Source of the DNA: GCA-2686295 sp964402995
GTDB taxonomy: Archaea; Nanobdellota; Nanobdellia; Woesearchaeales; GCA-2686295
DNA length: 64,000 bases
Assembly: GCA_964402995.1 (NCBI GenBank)
Contig: CAYOEA010000001.1
Span: forward strand, 206,751 to 270,750
Direction: 5' to 3'
Below are positions 50,551 to 59,467 of this stretch, one piece after another. The position numbers were made by a program, and so were the translations under genes. Under the pieces are notes generated by a model. That model made no database searches, was not told the origin of the DNA, and saw nothing but the letters and a program-made list of their open reading frames with translations. Numbering within the stretch: position 1 is the first letter of the stretch; each line of letters starts with the position of its first letter.

Positions 50551-51240
50551 ATGAATACCAAAGTAGGAACAATAGAAACAATAGATTTTGGAAAACTATT
50601 AAATAACACGAATACAAATTTAGGTGATTTAATAAAAATAGCAGAATCAATAGATACAGACCGTAATGAAGAAATTACGTATATACATTCAAGATACATT
50701 CTACAATCAAAACAACATGAATATCAAATTGGATATGTTCAAGCAGCAATTAATCATGTCTTTAAAACAATTACGTGGAATCATTATTATCCAACAGGCA
50801 AAGTTACAAATAAAACAAAACTATTAGACTTTATGAAAATAGAACCTGAGAAGGAAATAGAACTAAGAAATAGACTTGAAAAACTTGAAAGAAAAAATAG
50901 AATTCAGGATAATAATTATAATATGATAATCAATAAATTCTCAGTCGAAGATATATGGATAGATAGTTTTATTAAAAATGTTAACGGACAAGGAATAGGA
51001 ATATTTGCACATATGCACACCCTTGAGTGTATGAAAGAATTAGTTGGAACTAACATCAACAAATACGAAATTGAACACTATTATCCAAGTCCAGAAAGAA
51101 TAGAACAGTTAGCAAGAATAGGCCTTAAAGCAGGAATATTAATGAAACAAAGACAAGGAATTCATATGTTAACAGTAAGACAAAACTTTGAAAAATATTT
51201 TGATTTATCAAAAGCATATTTCGAGAGAAAAAGATCATAA
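50551..51240 (+). CDS. Hypothetical protein
   Basis: This 229-residue soluble protein is not recognised. It is helical and charged, with a central ELRNRLEKLERKNR coil and a C-terminal part (EIEHYYPSPERIEQLARIGLKAG) that could be a small helical DNA- or protein-binding module. It follows the YdjM-like gene by 58 bp and may belong to the same transcript. It is convergent with the GH18 gene. Confidence 0.5.
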   Translation: MNTKVGTIETIDFGKLLNNTNTNLGDLIKIAESIDTDRNEEITYIHSRYILQSKQHEYQIGYVQAAINHVFKTITWNHYYPTGKVTNKTKLLDFMKIEPEKEIELRNRLEKLERKNRIQDNNYNMIINKFSVEDIWIDSFIKNVNGQGIGIFAHMHTLECMKELVGTNINKYEIEHYYPSPERIEQLARIGLKAGILMKQRQGIHMLTVRQNFEKYFDLSKAYFERKRS

Positions 51241-51244
51241 TTAG

Positions 51245-53461
51245 TTATTCTTGTTTCCAATCATAAAGAACTTCTAAAGATTCCGAAGATGTATTTGTTG
51301 CTCTCCAACCACCAATAGAAGTAATTGTAGTATTAGAATCTAAAGCATCAATTGAATCTATAATTTTTAATCTTTCTTTGAAAACTTCAGGACTTTGAGC
51401 ATAAACATGTCTTAATCCAGGAATATTTGCTTCGATGTATAACTCACCATCTTTCATTTGAACTTTTGCACCATCAGCATCAAGATAAACATCATTATTT
51501 CGTTCACTAATAACTCCAACAGTTTTACCATTACTGTAAAAAGCTCTACCATAAAGAGGCATATCTAAATCTATTTTGAAATCATTCTTAACATTTTCAA
51601 GAGCATAAGTCACTGTTTGGGAAAGCATACCTGTTGGTAAGTTAGCACCTTTTTTTCCAATATTAAAATCATAAGCCATAATGTGAATCCAATCAACATT
51701 AGCAATTGTATCTAAAGCTCCAAAATCAAATGCTGCATGGTGTGCAAAACCAGGATTTATTTCTTTAAATCTAGGCATAACTGCAATCCCGATTTCATAG
51801 TTTTTACCAGAATTAGATTCTTCTTTTTTAAATTCTTCATTTAGTATTTTCATAAAATTTACAACTGGCCCACTATCTGCTTTTCTCATAAGAACAGATT
51901 CTAAATCAATAGTTACACCATCAGCGCCAACTTTTACAATCTCCTCAACAATAAGTTTTGCATAAGCGTCAGGAGCAGCTAAAACATTATCAATTAGAGA
52001 TTTCTTAAAACAACCAATCATTGGAAGAATTTTCACATTATTATCATGAGCCTGTCCAATATAATTTTTCATTCCTGCTTGGGGCAAAGTCCGAGATAAA
52101 GTTGTATTCTTTTTAGTGATATCCCAAAAATTAGGCATAATATAATCTGCAGAATTAAGCATTTCTTGTTTTAGATATTTGTCCCAAAATTTTTGAACGT
52201 ATAAAAATAAATTCTTTTTTCCTGAAGACTGCTCTGCAACAAATTCTTCATGAGTTTGATCATTTAATACTTGATTAAACTTTAAAGCAAATCGGTCATT
52301 CTTTAAGTTATCAACCGTTTCTGAAACATCTTGATTCTCGCCCCAGAATTTGTGTGCAAGTTTTTGATCTCCTTTCCAAACTTCAACAAGAAGTTCGAAA
52401 TAACCAGTTGGAAGTTTCCCGTTTGCAAAAGGATTAATTACATCAACATTAGATCCAAGAGTTGTTTCTAAATCAGAATCATAAACTACGGTTTTTTGAG
52501 CTTTATCTTTTGCTAAGAATTCTTGTTCTCCAATGAAAGTTAAATTCTTATAGAATGATTCAGAACCATCAATAGGAATTGGACTAGCTTTATTTAACAA
52601 GAAATATCTTGCAGTGAGAGTATCATCATTTACAAGATCTGCTTTATCTTTCATAAAAACTTCTAAGTCAAAAGTATTATCTTTCATTAAATAAGTTTCT
52701 GAATCTCCAACGTAAATTCCAAGTTTATATTTATCATTAGCATGAGGATTTTGTGGAAAAATATGCTCTGTTGAACAACTCTTAAATAAGCCAAGACTAA
52801 ATGTCATATAAGTTAAACCAATGACTGCAGCAGTTCCAACAACCGCAAGAGTTGGTCGGTTTAATGATTTGAAAGAAAAGTTCTTTTTAGATTTCTTTTT
52901 AGATTTTTTAACTTTTGGAATTTTAATTTTATCTACATATTTTGATTTAGAGGAATCAGTATAGTCGCCTTCAATTTCAAAAGGAATATCATTTCCTGAC
53001 TGGTAAACAGTTTCCCCCCTAACAACCACTTCAAAAGGAATATCATCAACTGATCTTAGTTTTGGAGCTTTAGGACTTTCTATATCAAAAGATACTTCAT
53101 CTCCTGATTTGAAACCTTGTTTTGGTTTTGAAAGAGCATTGTAAGTGTGTTTAACCAAAGAAGCAGTTCCACGCATAGTTCCTTCAACTGCCCTTACTGA
53201 GAGTTCTAATGCTAAGTAAGCACTTAGTTCAGTAACAATTGGAACAGTTGCTAAAGCACTAATACCTATCTTCTTAACAAGAGATTTATCTTCCATCCAG
53301 TCGCCAAAATAATCAATAGTTCCAGAAACCATTTTATCAAGAAGATTGTCAATTTTGAAGAGCTTATTAGAAGTTCTTTGATTTTTTTTGATAGATCGAA
53401 CTATAACTGAATCTAGAGTTTCTGAGTCTTCTTTATTTGATTTAATTCGCCCACCTAACAT
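51245..53461 (-). CDS. Membrane-anchored GH18-like glycoside hydrolase
   Basis: The 738-residue protein has a cytoplasmic-looking Lys-rich N-terminus, a TM helix at about 204-225 (TLAVVGTAAVIGLTYMTF), a beta-rich extracytoplasmic region (about 230-390) and a C-terminal GH18 TIM barrel (about 435-738). The catalytic motif is D514-G-V-T-I-D-L-E521, retaining the acid Glu though the first inner Asp is replaced by Thr; WIHIMAYDFN follows. Overall it resembles YaaH/chitinase-type domains that act on GlcNAc polymers. The paired DIPFE segments near 141-163 are odd. Confidence 0.82.
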   Translation of the reverse strand: MLGGRIKSNKEDSETLDSVIVRSIKKNQRTSNKLFKIDNLLDKMVSGTIDYFGDWMEDKSLVKKIGISALATVPIVTELSAYLALELSVRAVEGTMRGTASLVKHTYNALSKPKQGFKSGDEVSFDIESPKAPKLRSVDDIPFEVVVRGETVYQSGNDIPFEIEGDYTDSSKSKYVDKIKIPKVKKSKKKSKKNFSFKSLNRPTLAVVGTAAVIGLTYMTFSLGLFKSCSTEHIFPQNPHANDKYKLGIYVGDSETYLMKDNTFDLEVFMKDKADLVNDDTLTARYFLLNKASPIPIDGSESFYKNLTFIGEQEFLAKDKAQKTVVYDSDLETTLGSNVDVINPFANGKLPTGYFELLVEVWKGDQKLAHKFWGENQDVSETVDNLKNDRFALKFNQVLNDQTHEEFVAEQSSGKKNLFLYVQKFWDKYLKQEMLNSADYIMPNFWDITKKNTTLSRTLPQAGMKNYIGQAHDNNVKILPMIGCFKKSLIDNVLAAPDAYAKLIVEEIVKVGADGVTIDLESVLMRKADSGPVVNFMKILNEEFKKEESNSGKNYEIGIAVMPRFKEINPGFAHHAAFDFGALDTIANVDWIHIMAYDFNIGKKGANLPTGMLSQTVTYALENVKNDFKIDLDMPLYGRAFYSNGKTVGVISERNNDVYLDADGAKVQMKDGELYIEANIPGLRHVYAQSPEVFKERLKIIDSIDALDSNTTITSIGGWRATNTSSESLEVLYDWKQE

Positions 53462-53589
53462 TCTAGAAGTATAATAGATTTTATTATTTATAAATGTTTC
53501 TCTTTTTTACTACTTAATGGGGACTAAATTAAATAGTTTAGTTAATCTTTATAAAGAAAACCACATCCCATAGACGACAAATAAGCAAA

Positions 53590-55047
53590 ATGAACGAAGA
53601 ACAAGCAAAGCCACAAAGGCTCGAAGAAGTCATACAAGAGGAGATTAAAAACATAGAGTATTCCTTATTCTTAGCAAATGATTTCTTAAAAATGGATGGA
53701 ATAAACACCTAATTCTACGAACAAGAAGAATATCAAACTTATCAAAACCTAAATGTTAAATGGTACTTAGATACAATTGCTAAAAGTGATAGGATATTTG
53801 GAATTTATTATGACGAAATAGACAATCTGAAAAATCAATTAAAAGAAAGAAGAAAAAATACACTCAAACCAATTAAAGATTTAATCAAAGAAAGTAACTT
53901 ACATCTTGTTAAAAGCAAAGCAGGAGAAACATACCAAAGATTCATAAATCAAAATAAAAAAAATAAATATCTGAACAAAAGAAGTGAAAAATATAAGACC
54001 ACAGCATATCAACTATTACAAAATAATTTCAAATTCATAAAACAATTCGATGACTTTGACGCAAAAGCAATGCCTAGCATCAATGAATCGGAAGAATACA
54101 CGATACACGCAGAAAACAAAATTGAAGCCTTAGAATCAGTTTTAGACTATGTAATTAAATTAAGAGAAAAAGGCTCAGAAATGCCTAATGAAACAATCAA
54201 TGAAAAATTAATTCTAGTAATACAAGGAAAATATGTTTTAAACAACTTTGTTAGAGATGTTAGAAATTATAAATCAGAACAAATAAATTTAGAACCTATA
54301 TTAAAATCAACTCAAGAATCAGAAGAAGAAAATAAAGTGGTAGAAAAAACAACTAAGAAAGTTAGAATTAGACAAGAAATTAGTCAGGAAAGAATAACAT
54401 TCTTAGAAGAAAGAGGCATAGTGGGAAAAAGAGCAAAAGATTTTGCAAGAAGAAGGAATTATTTTGAACTAAAAGTATTTGCAGAATCAATAGATCAAAT
54501 ATTTGAAGATGCAGGACTAGAATCAAGCGAAAGAAACCAATTATACATAAATAACAAAGTTCTAATTTTAAACTTAGCAAACAAACAAGAATATTTAGAT
54601 GCGCTTGGAGAATTATTTGATAAATATAATCCAACACAAATTTCAGGCATACTACCAAGAAATCAAAAAAAGAAATATGCAGATGCAGAAAGCATAAGAT
54701 CACTAATTCCAAGAAACGAAGGAACAACTAACATCATAGGGCTAGATTTAATTTATGATGAGAATGTTAGACAACATGTTGAAATGCAAATAGAATCAGA
54801 TATTTTCGCAGGAATGAAGGTAGGAAAACGAGATCCACGTTCAGGAAAAGGAAAAACATTCATGTATAAAAAATGTGTTGAATTATATGGTAAAGAAGCT
54901 CATTTTAGAAAAATAAAACACGGATCAGAAAGAATTCTTGCAGCGATTGAACATATAGAAACAGGAGAAAAAAGAATTGAAATTTTTGAATACCATAAAG
55001 ATCACAAAAGTTACATGGATAAATTAGGAATAATTGAGAAAAGATAA
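53590..55047 (+). pseudogene. Unknown gene interrupted by one in-frame TAA
   Basis: A 486-codon frame runs from ATG 53590 to the stop at 55047, broken only by TAA at 53710-53712. Between that stop and the next ATG (54070) the frame stays open for 119 codons with no ATG, GTG or TTG, so it cannot be a separate gene. The intact part from 54070 encodes 325 residues: charged helices, then a C-terminal domain with DPRSGKGKTFMYKKCVELYG and EHIETGEKRIEIFEY. No family is recognised. It may be a nonsense mutant, a sequencing error or a recoded stop. A TATA-like CTTTATAAAG lies about 35 nt before the first ATG. Confidence 0.7.
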
Positions 55048-55091
55048 AAATAGTTCGACAAATTTATAAAAAAGAATTCTAATACAATACA

Positions 55092-55136
55092 ATGGCAAAA
55101 GCAGCAGAATTAAAATTTCTGAGACTTTTGATTTAA
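55092..55136 (+). other. 14-codon leader ORF before rpe
   Basis: ATG 55092 opens a 14-codon frame, MAKAAELKFLRLLI, with a TATA-like AATTTATAAA about 28 nt upstream and the rpe ribosome binding site GGTGA just after its stop. It may be a translated leader or a chance ORF. Confidence 0.25.
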
Positions 55137-55146
55137 AGGTGATTAA

Positions 55147-55761
55147 ATGACAAAAATTTCAGCATCAATATTATCAGAAGATTTCTCTCAAGAAGCAGTT
55201 GACAGTGCAAACAATGCAGATATGATTCATTTTGATATCATGGATGGAGATTATGTTCCTCAAACAACTGTAGGATCAGAAGTAGTTGAAGAATTAGAAA
55301 CAGATTTACCAAAAGATGTTCATTTAATGGTTCAAAACCCTGAAGAATTCATTGATGAATATGCAAATGCAGGCGCAAGCAGAATTTCGTTTCATATTGA
55401 AGCTACAAGCAGCCCAGAAGCAGTGATTGGAATGATTCATGCAAGAGGATTAAAAGCAGGAATAGCATTGGAACCTGCAACATCTATCGCAGACATCATA
55501 GATTATATTGAAGAAATTGATTTCTTACTTATTATGTGCGTTAAAGCAGGAATGGGTGGACAAAAGTTCAAAGGAGAAATTCTTGAGAAAATTAGACGCA
55601 TTAGAAGACACTATCCAAACTTAGAAATTGAAGTTGACGGTGGAATAAATGAACAAATTGGAGCTGCAGTTGTAAAAGCAGGTGCAAATGTGCTTGTTAG
55701 TGGAACATATATCTTTTCAGATGAAGCTGCAAAAAATATAAAGAAACTACAGGACTTGTAA
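55147..55761 (+). CDS. rpe: Ribulose-phosphate 3-epimerase
   Basis: The 204-residue TIM barrel has Rpe signatures: ISASILSEDFS, MIHFDIMDGDYVPQTTVG, VHLMVQNPEEFI, ISFHIEA and IEVDGGINEQ. The Asp and His metal ligands of the family are present. The block CVKAGMGGQKFKGEIL replaces the usual VxPGFGGQxF, with Lys-Ala for Pro-Gly. It converts ribulose-5-phosphate to xylulose-5-phosphate and works with RpiB and transketolase encoded at 46833-49062. GGTGA lies 4 nt before the ATG. Confidence 0.93.
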   Translation: MTKISASILSEDFSQEAVDSANNADMIHFDIMDGDYVPQTTVGSEVVEELETDLPKDVHLMVQNPEEFIDEYANAGASRISFHIEATSSPEAVIGMIHARGLKAGIALEPATSIADIIDYIEEIDFLLIMCVKAGMGGQKFKGEILEKIRRIRRHYPNLEIEVDGGINEQIGAAVVKAGANVLVSGTYIFSDEAAKNIKKLQDL

Positions 55762-55938
55762 TTCTTTCTAAATTAGATGAATAAAGATTTTCAGAGAGTT
55801 TATTCTATCAATAAAATGCAACTTACCATTTTTAAGTTACATTGAAAATGATAGTATGAAATTTAATGTAATTTTAGAATAGTATCAGAAATCTAAAAAT
55901 GATCAAGAAATAATATTCAAAAAAATAAAAAAAAAGAA

Positions 55939-55985
55939 GTGCTCAAAAATAAAATATTTTTGGCACACTAAAACCGAAGTTTTAG
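55939..55985. other. Paired hairpin element (copy C)
   Basis: Hairpin 1 is GTGC-T-CAAAAAT / ATTTTTG-GCAC (55939-55966), eleven pairs with one bulged T. Hairpin 2 is CTAAAAC-CGAA-GTTTTAG (55968-55985). The TGCTCA...TGGCA frame of hairpin 1 and the adjacent second hairpin match the elements after tRNA-Thr and tRNA-Leu. No closing outer stem is found here. Confidence 0.5.
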
Positions 55986-55999
55986 ATGGGGAAAAAAAT

Positions 56000-56062
56000 T
56001 GTACGGTTGTTTATGTGAAACTTTGAGAGCTAGAATAGCCTATTCCAACTCTACGCCGTACA
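56000..56062 (-). ncRNA. Structured 3'-UTR element or small RNA ending in a T tract
   Basis: A 7-bp basal stem (56000-56006 with 56056-56062, GTACGG/CCGTAC core) closes a large internal loop and an apical hairpin AGAG/CTCT, 3x3 loop, GAATA/TATTC with loop of three. On the minus strand it starts one base after the stop of the 56064-56585 gene and is followed by seven T, so it may be a terminator. A single-hairpin guide RNA with an ACA next to the basal stem is an alternative; the strand is not certain. Confidence 0.4.
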
Positions 56063-56063
56063 T

Positions 56064-56585
56064 TCACCTCTTATTCCCGAAGTAAAAAATATCTTCAATT
56101 TTTACATCGTCAGATGTAAAAGCGCCTTGTCTTTCATTATAAGGCTTTTCCTCTTTTTCCGGGGCTTGGATTGTTTGTTGTACAGTTTGTTGCTGTACGG
56201 GGTGGGAAACAGATTGCTCTACAGGTTCTGCAATTGCAGGCTTTTGCACAAGTTTTTGAGGGGAGGGGGGGTTGTTAAGAGAAGAGACTTGTTGCAAAAG
56301 TTGAGTCACATATTGCTGTAGAGACTCAATTTGTTCGCCCATTGTTCTAATTTGATTGTTAGTTGACTCTCTATGCTTTTTGAAATTATATCTTAGAGCA
56401 TCTAGAGCTTCGTTAGTTTGTTCGCCAAACACCATGCTATGCTGTTCATCATTATTTGAATGCATCTCGCTCGCCATCGAGATTGAATCCTGAACAGAAT
56501 CAGAGAAACCAAAGTTCTTTAATTCACGTGAGGTTGAGTTTATTTTTTGTATAGTTCCAACGTCCATCATGTTAAAACTATTCAT
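56064..56585 (-). CDS. Hypothetical coiled-coil protein with Gln-rich linker
   Basis: The 173-residue protein is not recognised. Residues 70-105 form a coiled coil (RESTNNQIRTMGEQIESLQQ), followed by a Pro/Gln-rich disordered linker and a short conserved-looking C-terminal tip, VKIEDIFYFGNKR, which may be a docking peptide. A GGAG ribosome binding site lies 7 nt before the ATG. A 25-bp palindrome lies just upstream, and a structured element just downstream. Confidence 0.6.
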   Translation of the reverse strand: MNSFNMMDVGTIQKINSTSRELKNFGFSDSVQDSISMASEMHSNNDEQHSMVFGEQTNEALDALRYNFKKHRESTNNQIRTMGEQIESLQQYVTQLLQQVSSLNNPPSPQKLVQKPAIAEPVEQSVSHPVQQQTVQQTIQAPEKEEKPYNERQGAFTSDDVKIEDIFYFGNKR

Positions 56586-56614
56586 GAAGATACTCCTTTA
56601 TAAACCTTTCTATA

Positions 56615-56639
56615 CTGGTATACTATTTTAGTATACTAG
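56615..56639. promoter_or_regulatory. 25-bp operator-like palindrome
   Basis: CTGGTATACTA, a TTT spacer and TAGTATACTAG form an 11-bp inverted repeat with one mismatch, 30 bp upstream of the coiled-coil gene start. The arms contain TATA-like sequence, so a protein bound here would overlap the promoter of the minus-strand gene. No regulator is encoded next to it. Confidence 0.5.
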
Positions 56640-56748
56640 TTACCTCTCAAATCCGATTTTTAACTAAATATGAAGAAAAATAGAACTAAATAAAATGCAA
56701 AAAGAACAAGAAACAAGTGTAAAACATCAAATAAAGTTGAAAATAATG

Positions 56749-57339
56749 CTATTTTTTAGTAAATTTCTTTAATTCAACCCACAAGTCCTCATAAGAATCA
56801 TAATTACTAGTATCATATCCTTTATCTGTTGCAACTTCTTCAATAATTTCAATTATAGGAGTGTCAAAAGTAGATTTTCCCTCAGCCCAAGAAACGAATT
56901 CCCCGCGCATACGTTGAACAATGGGCCAAGGAATGGATCCATTCGTATCATAAAATAAGTTATCATAATTATCTGCAAACCAATGTTTAATTATAGAAAC
57001 ATTAGTTTCAATTGCAGGTAAAACTGAACTCTCAAATAAAGCCATTGCCTCTAAATCACCAAAATCATGCTTTACAACTGAAAATTGATCCTCTAAGAAA
57101 ATCCTAGTATTGTAAGTCGCATTATCAATACCATCAGGAGTAAGACAGTATTTCTGAGATTTTGACTGCACTCGATAAGCCTCATTTTCTTTTAGTAATT
57201 GATCAACCAAATAACCTTTTAATTCATTATTAACGCCTAAAGAGGCAATTCTATGTTTTACTTTATGAAGAGAAATAAGTTCAATTTCACCAGTTCGATC
57301 ATATGAAACTAGTTTTTGTTCTATTTTCAATAATTGCAT
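56749..57339 (-). CDS. Hypothetical protein with possible winged-helix N-terminus
   Basis: The 196-residue protein is not recognised. Residues 10-75 (EIELISLHKVKHRIASLGV, LVDQLLKENEAYRVQSKSQKYCLTPDG) resemble a winged helix with a C-terminal LTPDG wing, as in many archaeal regulators. The C-terminal half is acidic and aromatic (IKHWFADNYDNLFYD, YDSYEDLWVEL). It could be a regulator with a helical effector domain. It is transcribed alone. Confidence 0.5.
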   Translation of the reverse strand: MQLLKIEQKLVSYDRTGEIELISLHKVKHRIASLGVNNELKGYLVDQLLKENEAYRVQSKSQKYCLTPDGIDNATYNTRIFLEDQFSVVKHDFGDLEAMALFESSVLPAIETNVSIIKHWFADNYDNLFYDTNGSIPWPIVQRMRGEFVSWAEGKSTFDTPIIEIIEEVATDKGYDTSNYDSYEDLWVELKKFTKK

Positions 57340-57499
57340 AGGACGTAAAGATAAACTTAATATTTTGTAAAGAAAGTAGGGCTGGTTTTTAAATATGGTG
57401 TGAAATTGTCACTTAGAAGTAATAAATTAATGAAGTTATTATTTGCATATACAATATAAAGAAAAGGCACGACACTAATTCAGACAAGTTTTATGAGCC

Positions 57500-58213
57500 C
57501 TATTCTATAGTATAATATATACGCCTATTATTTGCACCCTTATTATCAAGCTTGACAATCTTTAAATTTCCAACCTCGGATGTATTATTTACATGAGTTC
57601 CACCATCTGCTTGAGTATCAAAATCACCAATAGATACAATTCTAAGATTTTTTACAACAGGAGGAAGAGCATTTGCAAGTTTTATCATTGCAGGAATCTT
57701 TAGAGCTTCATCTCGGTCCATGTAAGAAACAGAAACGAGCATATTTCTTTTTAGAACTTCATTCGCCTCACGAATATATTCATTGAATTTTTCACGATCA
57801 AAAGTTTCAAGATTAAAATCAATTCGCACTTTATCAACATATAATTGATTACCATTGATAAGCGCACCAGTCTTCTCATGAATAAGAGTACTAACAACAT
57901 GAGCAGAAGTATGCATTTGCATAAGTCTATACCTTCTAACCCAATCAATAACACAATAAACTTTATCGCCAGGTTTTAACCCAGGTTTATCCACCTCATG
58001 AGATATCTCTCCAGAAAATTTACCTGCAAAAACTAATTTGAATTCTTCTTGGTCATCAACTCGAGTTATAGTTCCTTCATCATGAGGCTGACCACCACTT
58101 AAAGGATAAAAAGCAGATCTGTCCAAAACCACATATTTATCATCTTTAACAGAAACAACAGTTGCATCAAACTCTTTAAGATAAGAATCATCAAAATATA
58201 AATTTTCAGTCAT
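57500..58213 (-). CDS. alaX: AlaX-type alanyl-tRNA editing protein
   Basis: The 237-residue protein is the editing module of AlaRS as a free enzyme. It has SAFYPLSGGQPHDEGTI in the N-terminal barrel, the first zinc motif MHTSAHV (HxxxH) and the second region DTQADGGTHVNNT, where the common Cys of CGGTH is Asp. It hydrolyses mischarged Ser- or Gly-tRNA-Ala in trans. The length fits AlaX-M. It is divergent from the lipid-kinase gene. Confidence 0.93.
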   Translation of the reverse strand: MTENLYFDDSYLKEFDATVVSVKDDKYVVLDRSAFYPLSGGQPHDEGTITRVDDQEEFKLVFAGKFSGEISHEVDKPGLKPGDKVYCVIDWVRRYRLMQMHTSAHVVSTLIHEKTGALINGNQLYVDKVRIDFNLETFDREKFNEYIREANEVLKRNMLVSVSYMDRDEALKIPAMIKLANALPPVVKNLRIVSIGDFDTQADGGTHVNNTSEVGNLKIVKLDNKGANNRRIYYTIE

Positions 58214-58291
58214 CAGTAATCACCAAAGTAATTTTAAGATATTCTATTTATAAGATTTTTGTAGGTTTTTGCATTCAGCCACGCTAAAGCT

Positions 58292-58301
58292 TTTTATATA
58301 T
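58292..58301 (+). promoter_or_regulatory. TATA box of the diacylglycerol-kinase-like gene
   Basis: TTTTATATAT lies about 25 nt before ATG 58321 with no ribosome binding site between, a clear leaderless archaeal promoter. Confidence 0.65.
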
Positions 58302-58320
58302 AGCATCACTCCAAAATAGA

Positions 58321-59346
58321 ATGGGCGAGTCAAGAATAATTGCTATAGCAAATAGAAATAATCTTGGAAAACACACAACAGACATTCAAAAAGCGTTAGA
58401 AGATAGACTAGGAGCAGAAGTCATAATCACTGAATCAGTAGAAGAAACTCAAGATAAAATGCCTGATGAATTCTCAGACTTAATAGCAGTTGGTGGAGAT
58501 GGCACAATCAATTCAGTATATAATGCAGGAATAAAAAAGAATAAAGAATTTCTATTTGGAGTTGTACCATTTGGTAATGGAAATGATTTTGCAGCAAGTA
58601 TGGGATTTCAATCTTTAAAGCAATTATATACTAGACAAGAACAAAGAAGACATGAGGCCCTAGTACGCTCTCTAAAACATATTGCTTGGACTATAAATAA
58701 TCCGGACAAAAGAGGATTTATTTACGATATAGATGTTGGACAGTTCACAATAAATTATCAAGAAGTAAATCATTTTCTATCATATATTGGAACAGGTCTT
58801 TTAGCAAATACGGCAGAAAAACTAAATAAACAAACGAAAGGTAAAAAAAGATACAGTTTAGCAGCTGCAAAAGAATTAGGCAAACAAAAATTAAAAACAA
58901 ATAAAACATATGCAAATATATCCTACGGAAGAAAACCAGGAGAAATAATTATAAACTTAAATCATACCAAACCAGAAGAAATTAACTCACAATCAAGAAG
59001 ATTCACCTCATTTGAAATCATGAATAATCTTCAGTTTGGAGGGGGAATGGTGTATAATCCAAAAGGAGACATGAATGATGGATTCTTTGAAGCAATAGGA
59101 ATTTATGAAGTAGGTTTAATTGGAGGATTACTAGGTCTTAATAAAGTGGCAAAAGGATCTGATTTTCATTTAAAAGATGATAGATTTGGATTTGATAGAC
59201 AAATTGTAAAAGCAACAATTAAAACAGATAAAGATATTACCATACATTTTGATGGCGAAACAACAATTCAAGAACAATATCAAGACTTAGAAGTAACTGT
59301 AGGTCATAAACAAAAAATCATAACTGGAAGATATTTTCACCGATAA
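58321..59346 (+). CDS. Diacylglycerol kinase-family lipid kinase
   Basis: The 341-residue protein has the DAGK catalytic signature LIAVGGDGTINSVYNAG and FGVVPFGNGNDFAAS, followed by the beta-sandwich C-terminal domain (VYNPKGDMNDGFFEAIGIYE, ITIHFDGE). It phosphorylates a lipid or lipid-like alcohol with ATP, as in YegS/DgkB. With the CDP-alcohol phosphatidyltransferase at 29364 it suggests lipid headgroup metabolism, although the natural substrate is unknown. Confidence 0.9.
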   Translation: MGESRIIAIANRNNLGKHTTDIQKALEDRLGAEVIITESVEETQDKMPDEFSDLIAVGGDGTINSVYNAGIKKNKEFLFGVVPFGNGNDFAASMGFQSLKQLYTRQEQRRHEALVRSLKHIAWTINNPDKRGFIYDIDVGQFTINYQEVNHFLSYIGTGLLANTAEKLNKQTKGKKRYSLAAAKELGKQKLKTNKTYANISYGRKPGEIIINLNHTKPEEINSQSRRFTSFEIMNNLQFGGGMVYNPKGDMNDGFFEAIGIYEVGLIGGLLGLNKVAKGSDFHLKDDRFGFDRQIVKATIKTDKDITIHFDGETTIQEQYQDLEVTVGHKQKIITGRYFHR

Positions 59347-59467
59347 ACATAAGCACACAAACGCTAATTCTAAGAGAATAAGAAAACATTTATAAAAGAA
59401 ATGAGGTTCTCACGTCATGGTTTAGAGGTTCTGTACAATAGAATGTACACAAATTAAAGGTGTAATT

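Larger units (their letters stand above)
55762..56063. other. Intergenic region with several strong hairpins
   Basis: No gene is visible in these 302 bp. The first half is A/T-rich with no clear signals. The second half contains the hairpin pair at 55939-55985 and the structured element at 56000-56062 described separately. Confidence 0.6.

Noticed and set aside
53710..53712. Pyrrolysine or selenocysteine recoding of the in-frame stop
   Set aside because: Pyrrolysine uses TAG and selenocysteine TGA; this codon is TAA, and no supporting genes are visible.
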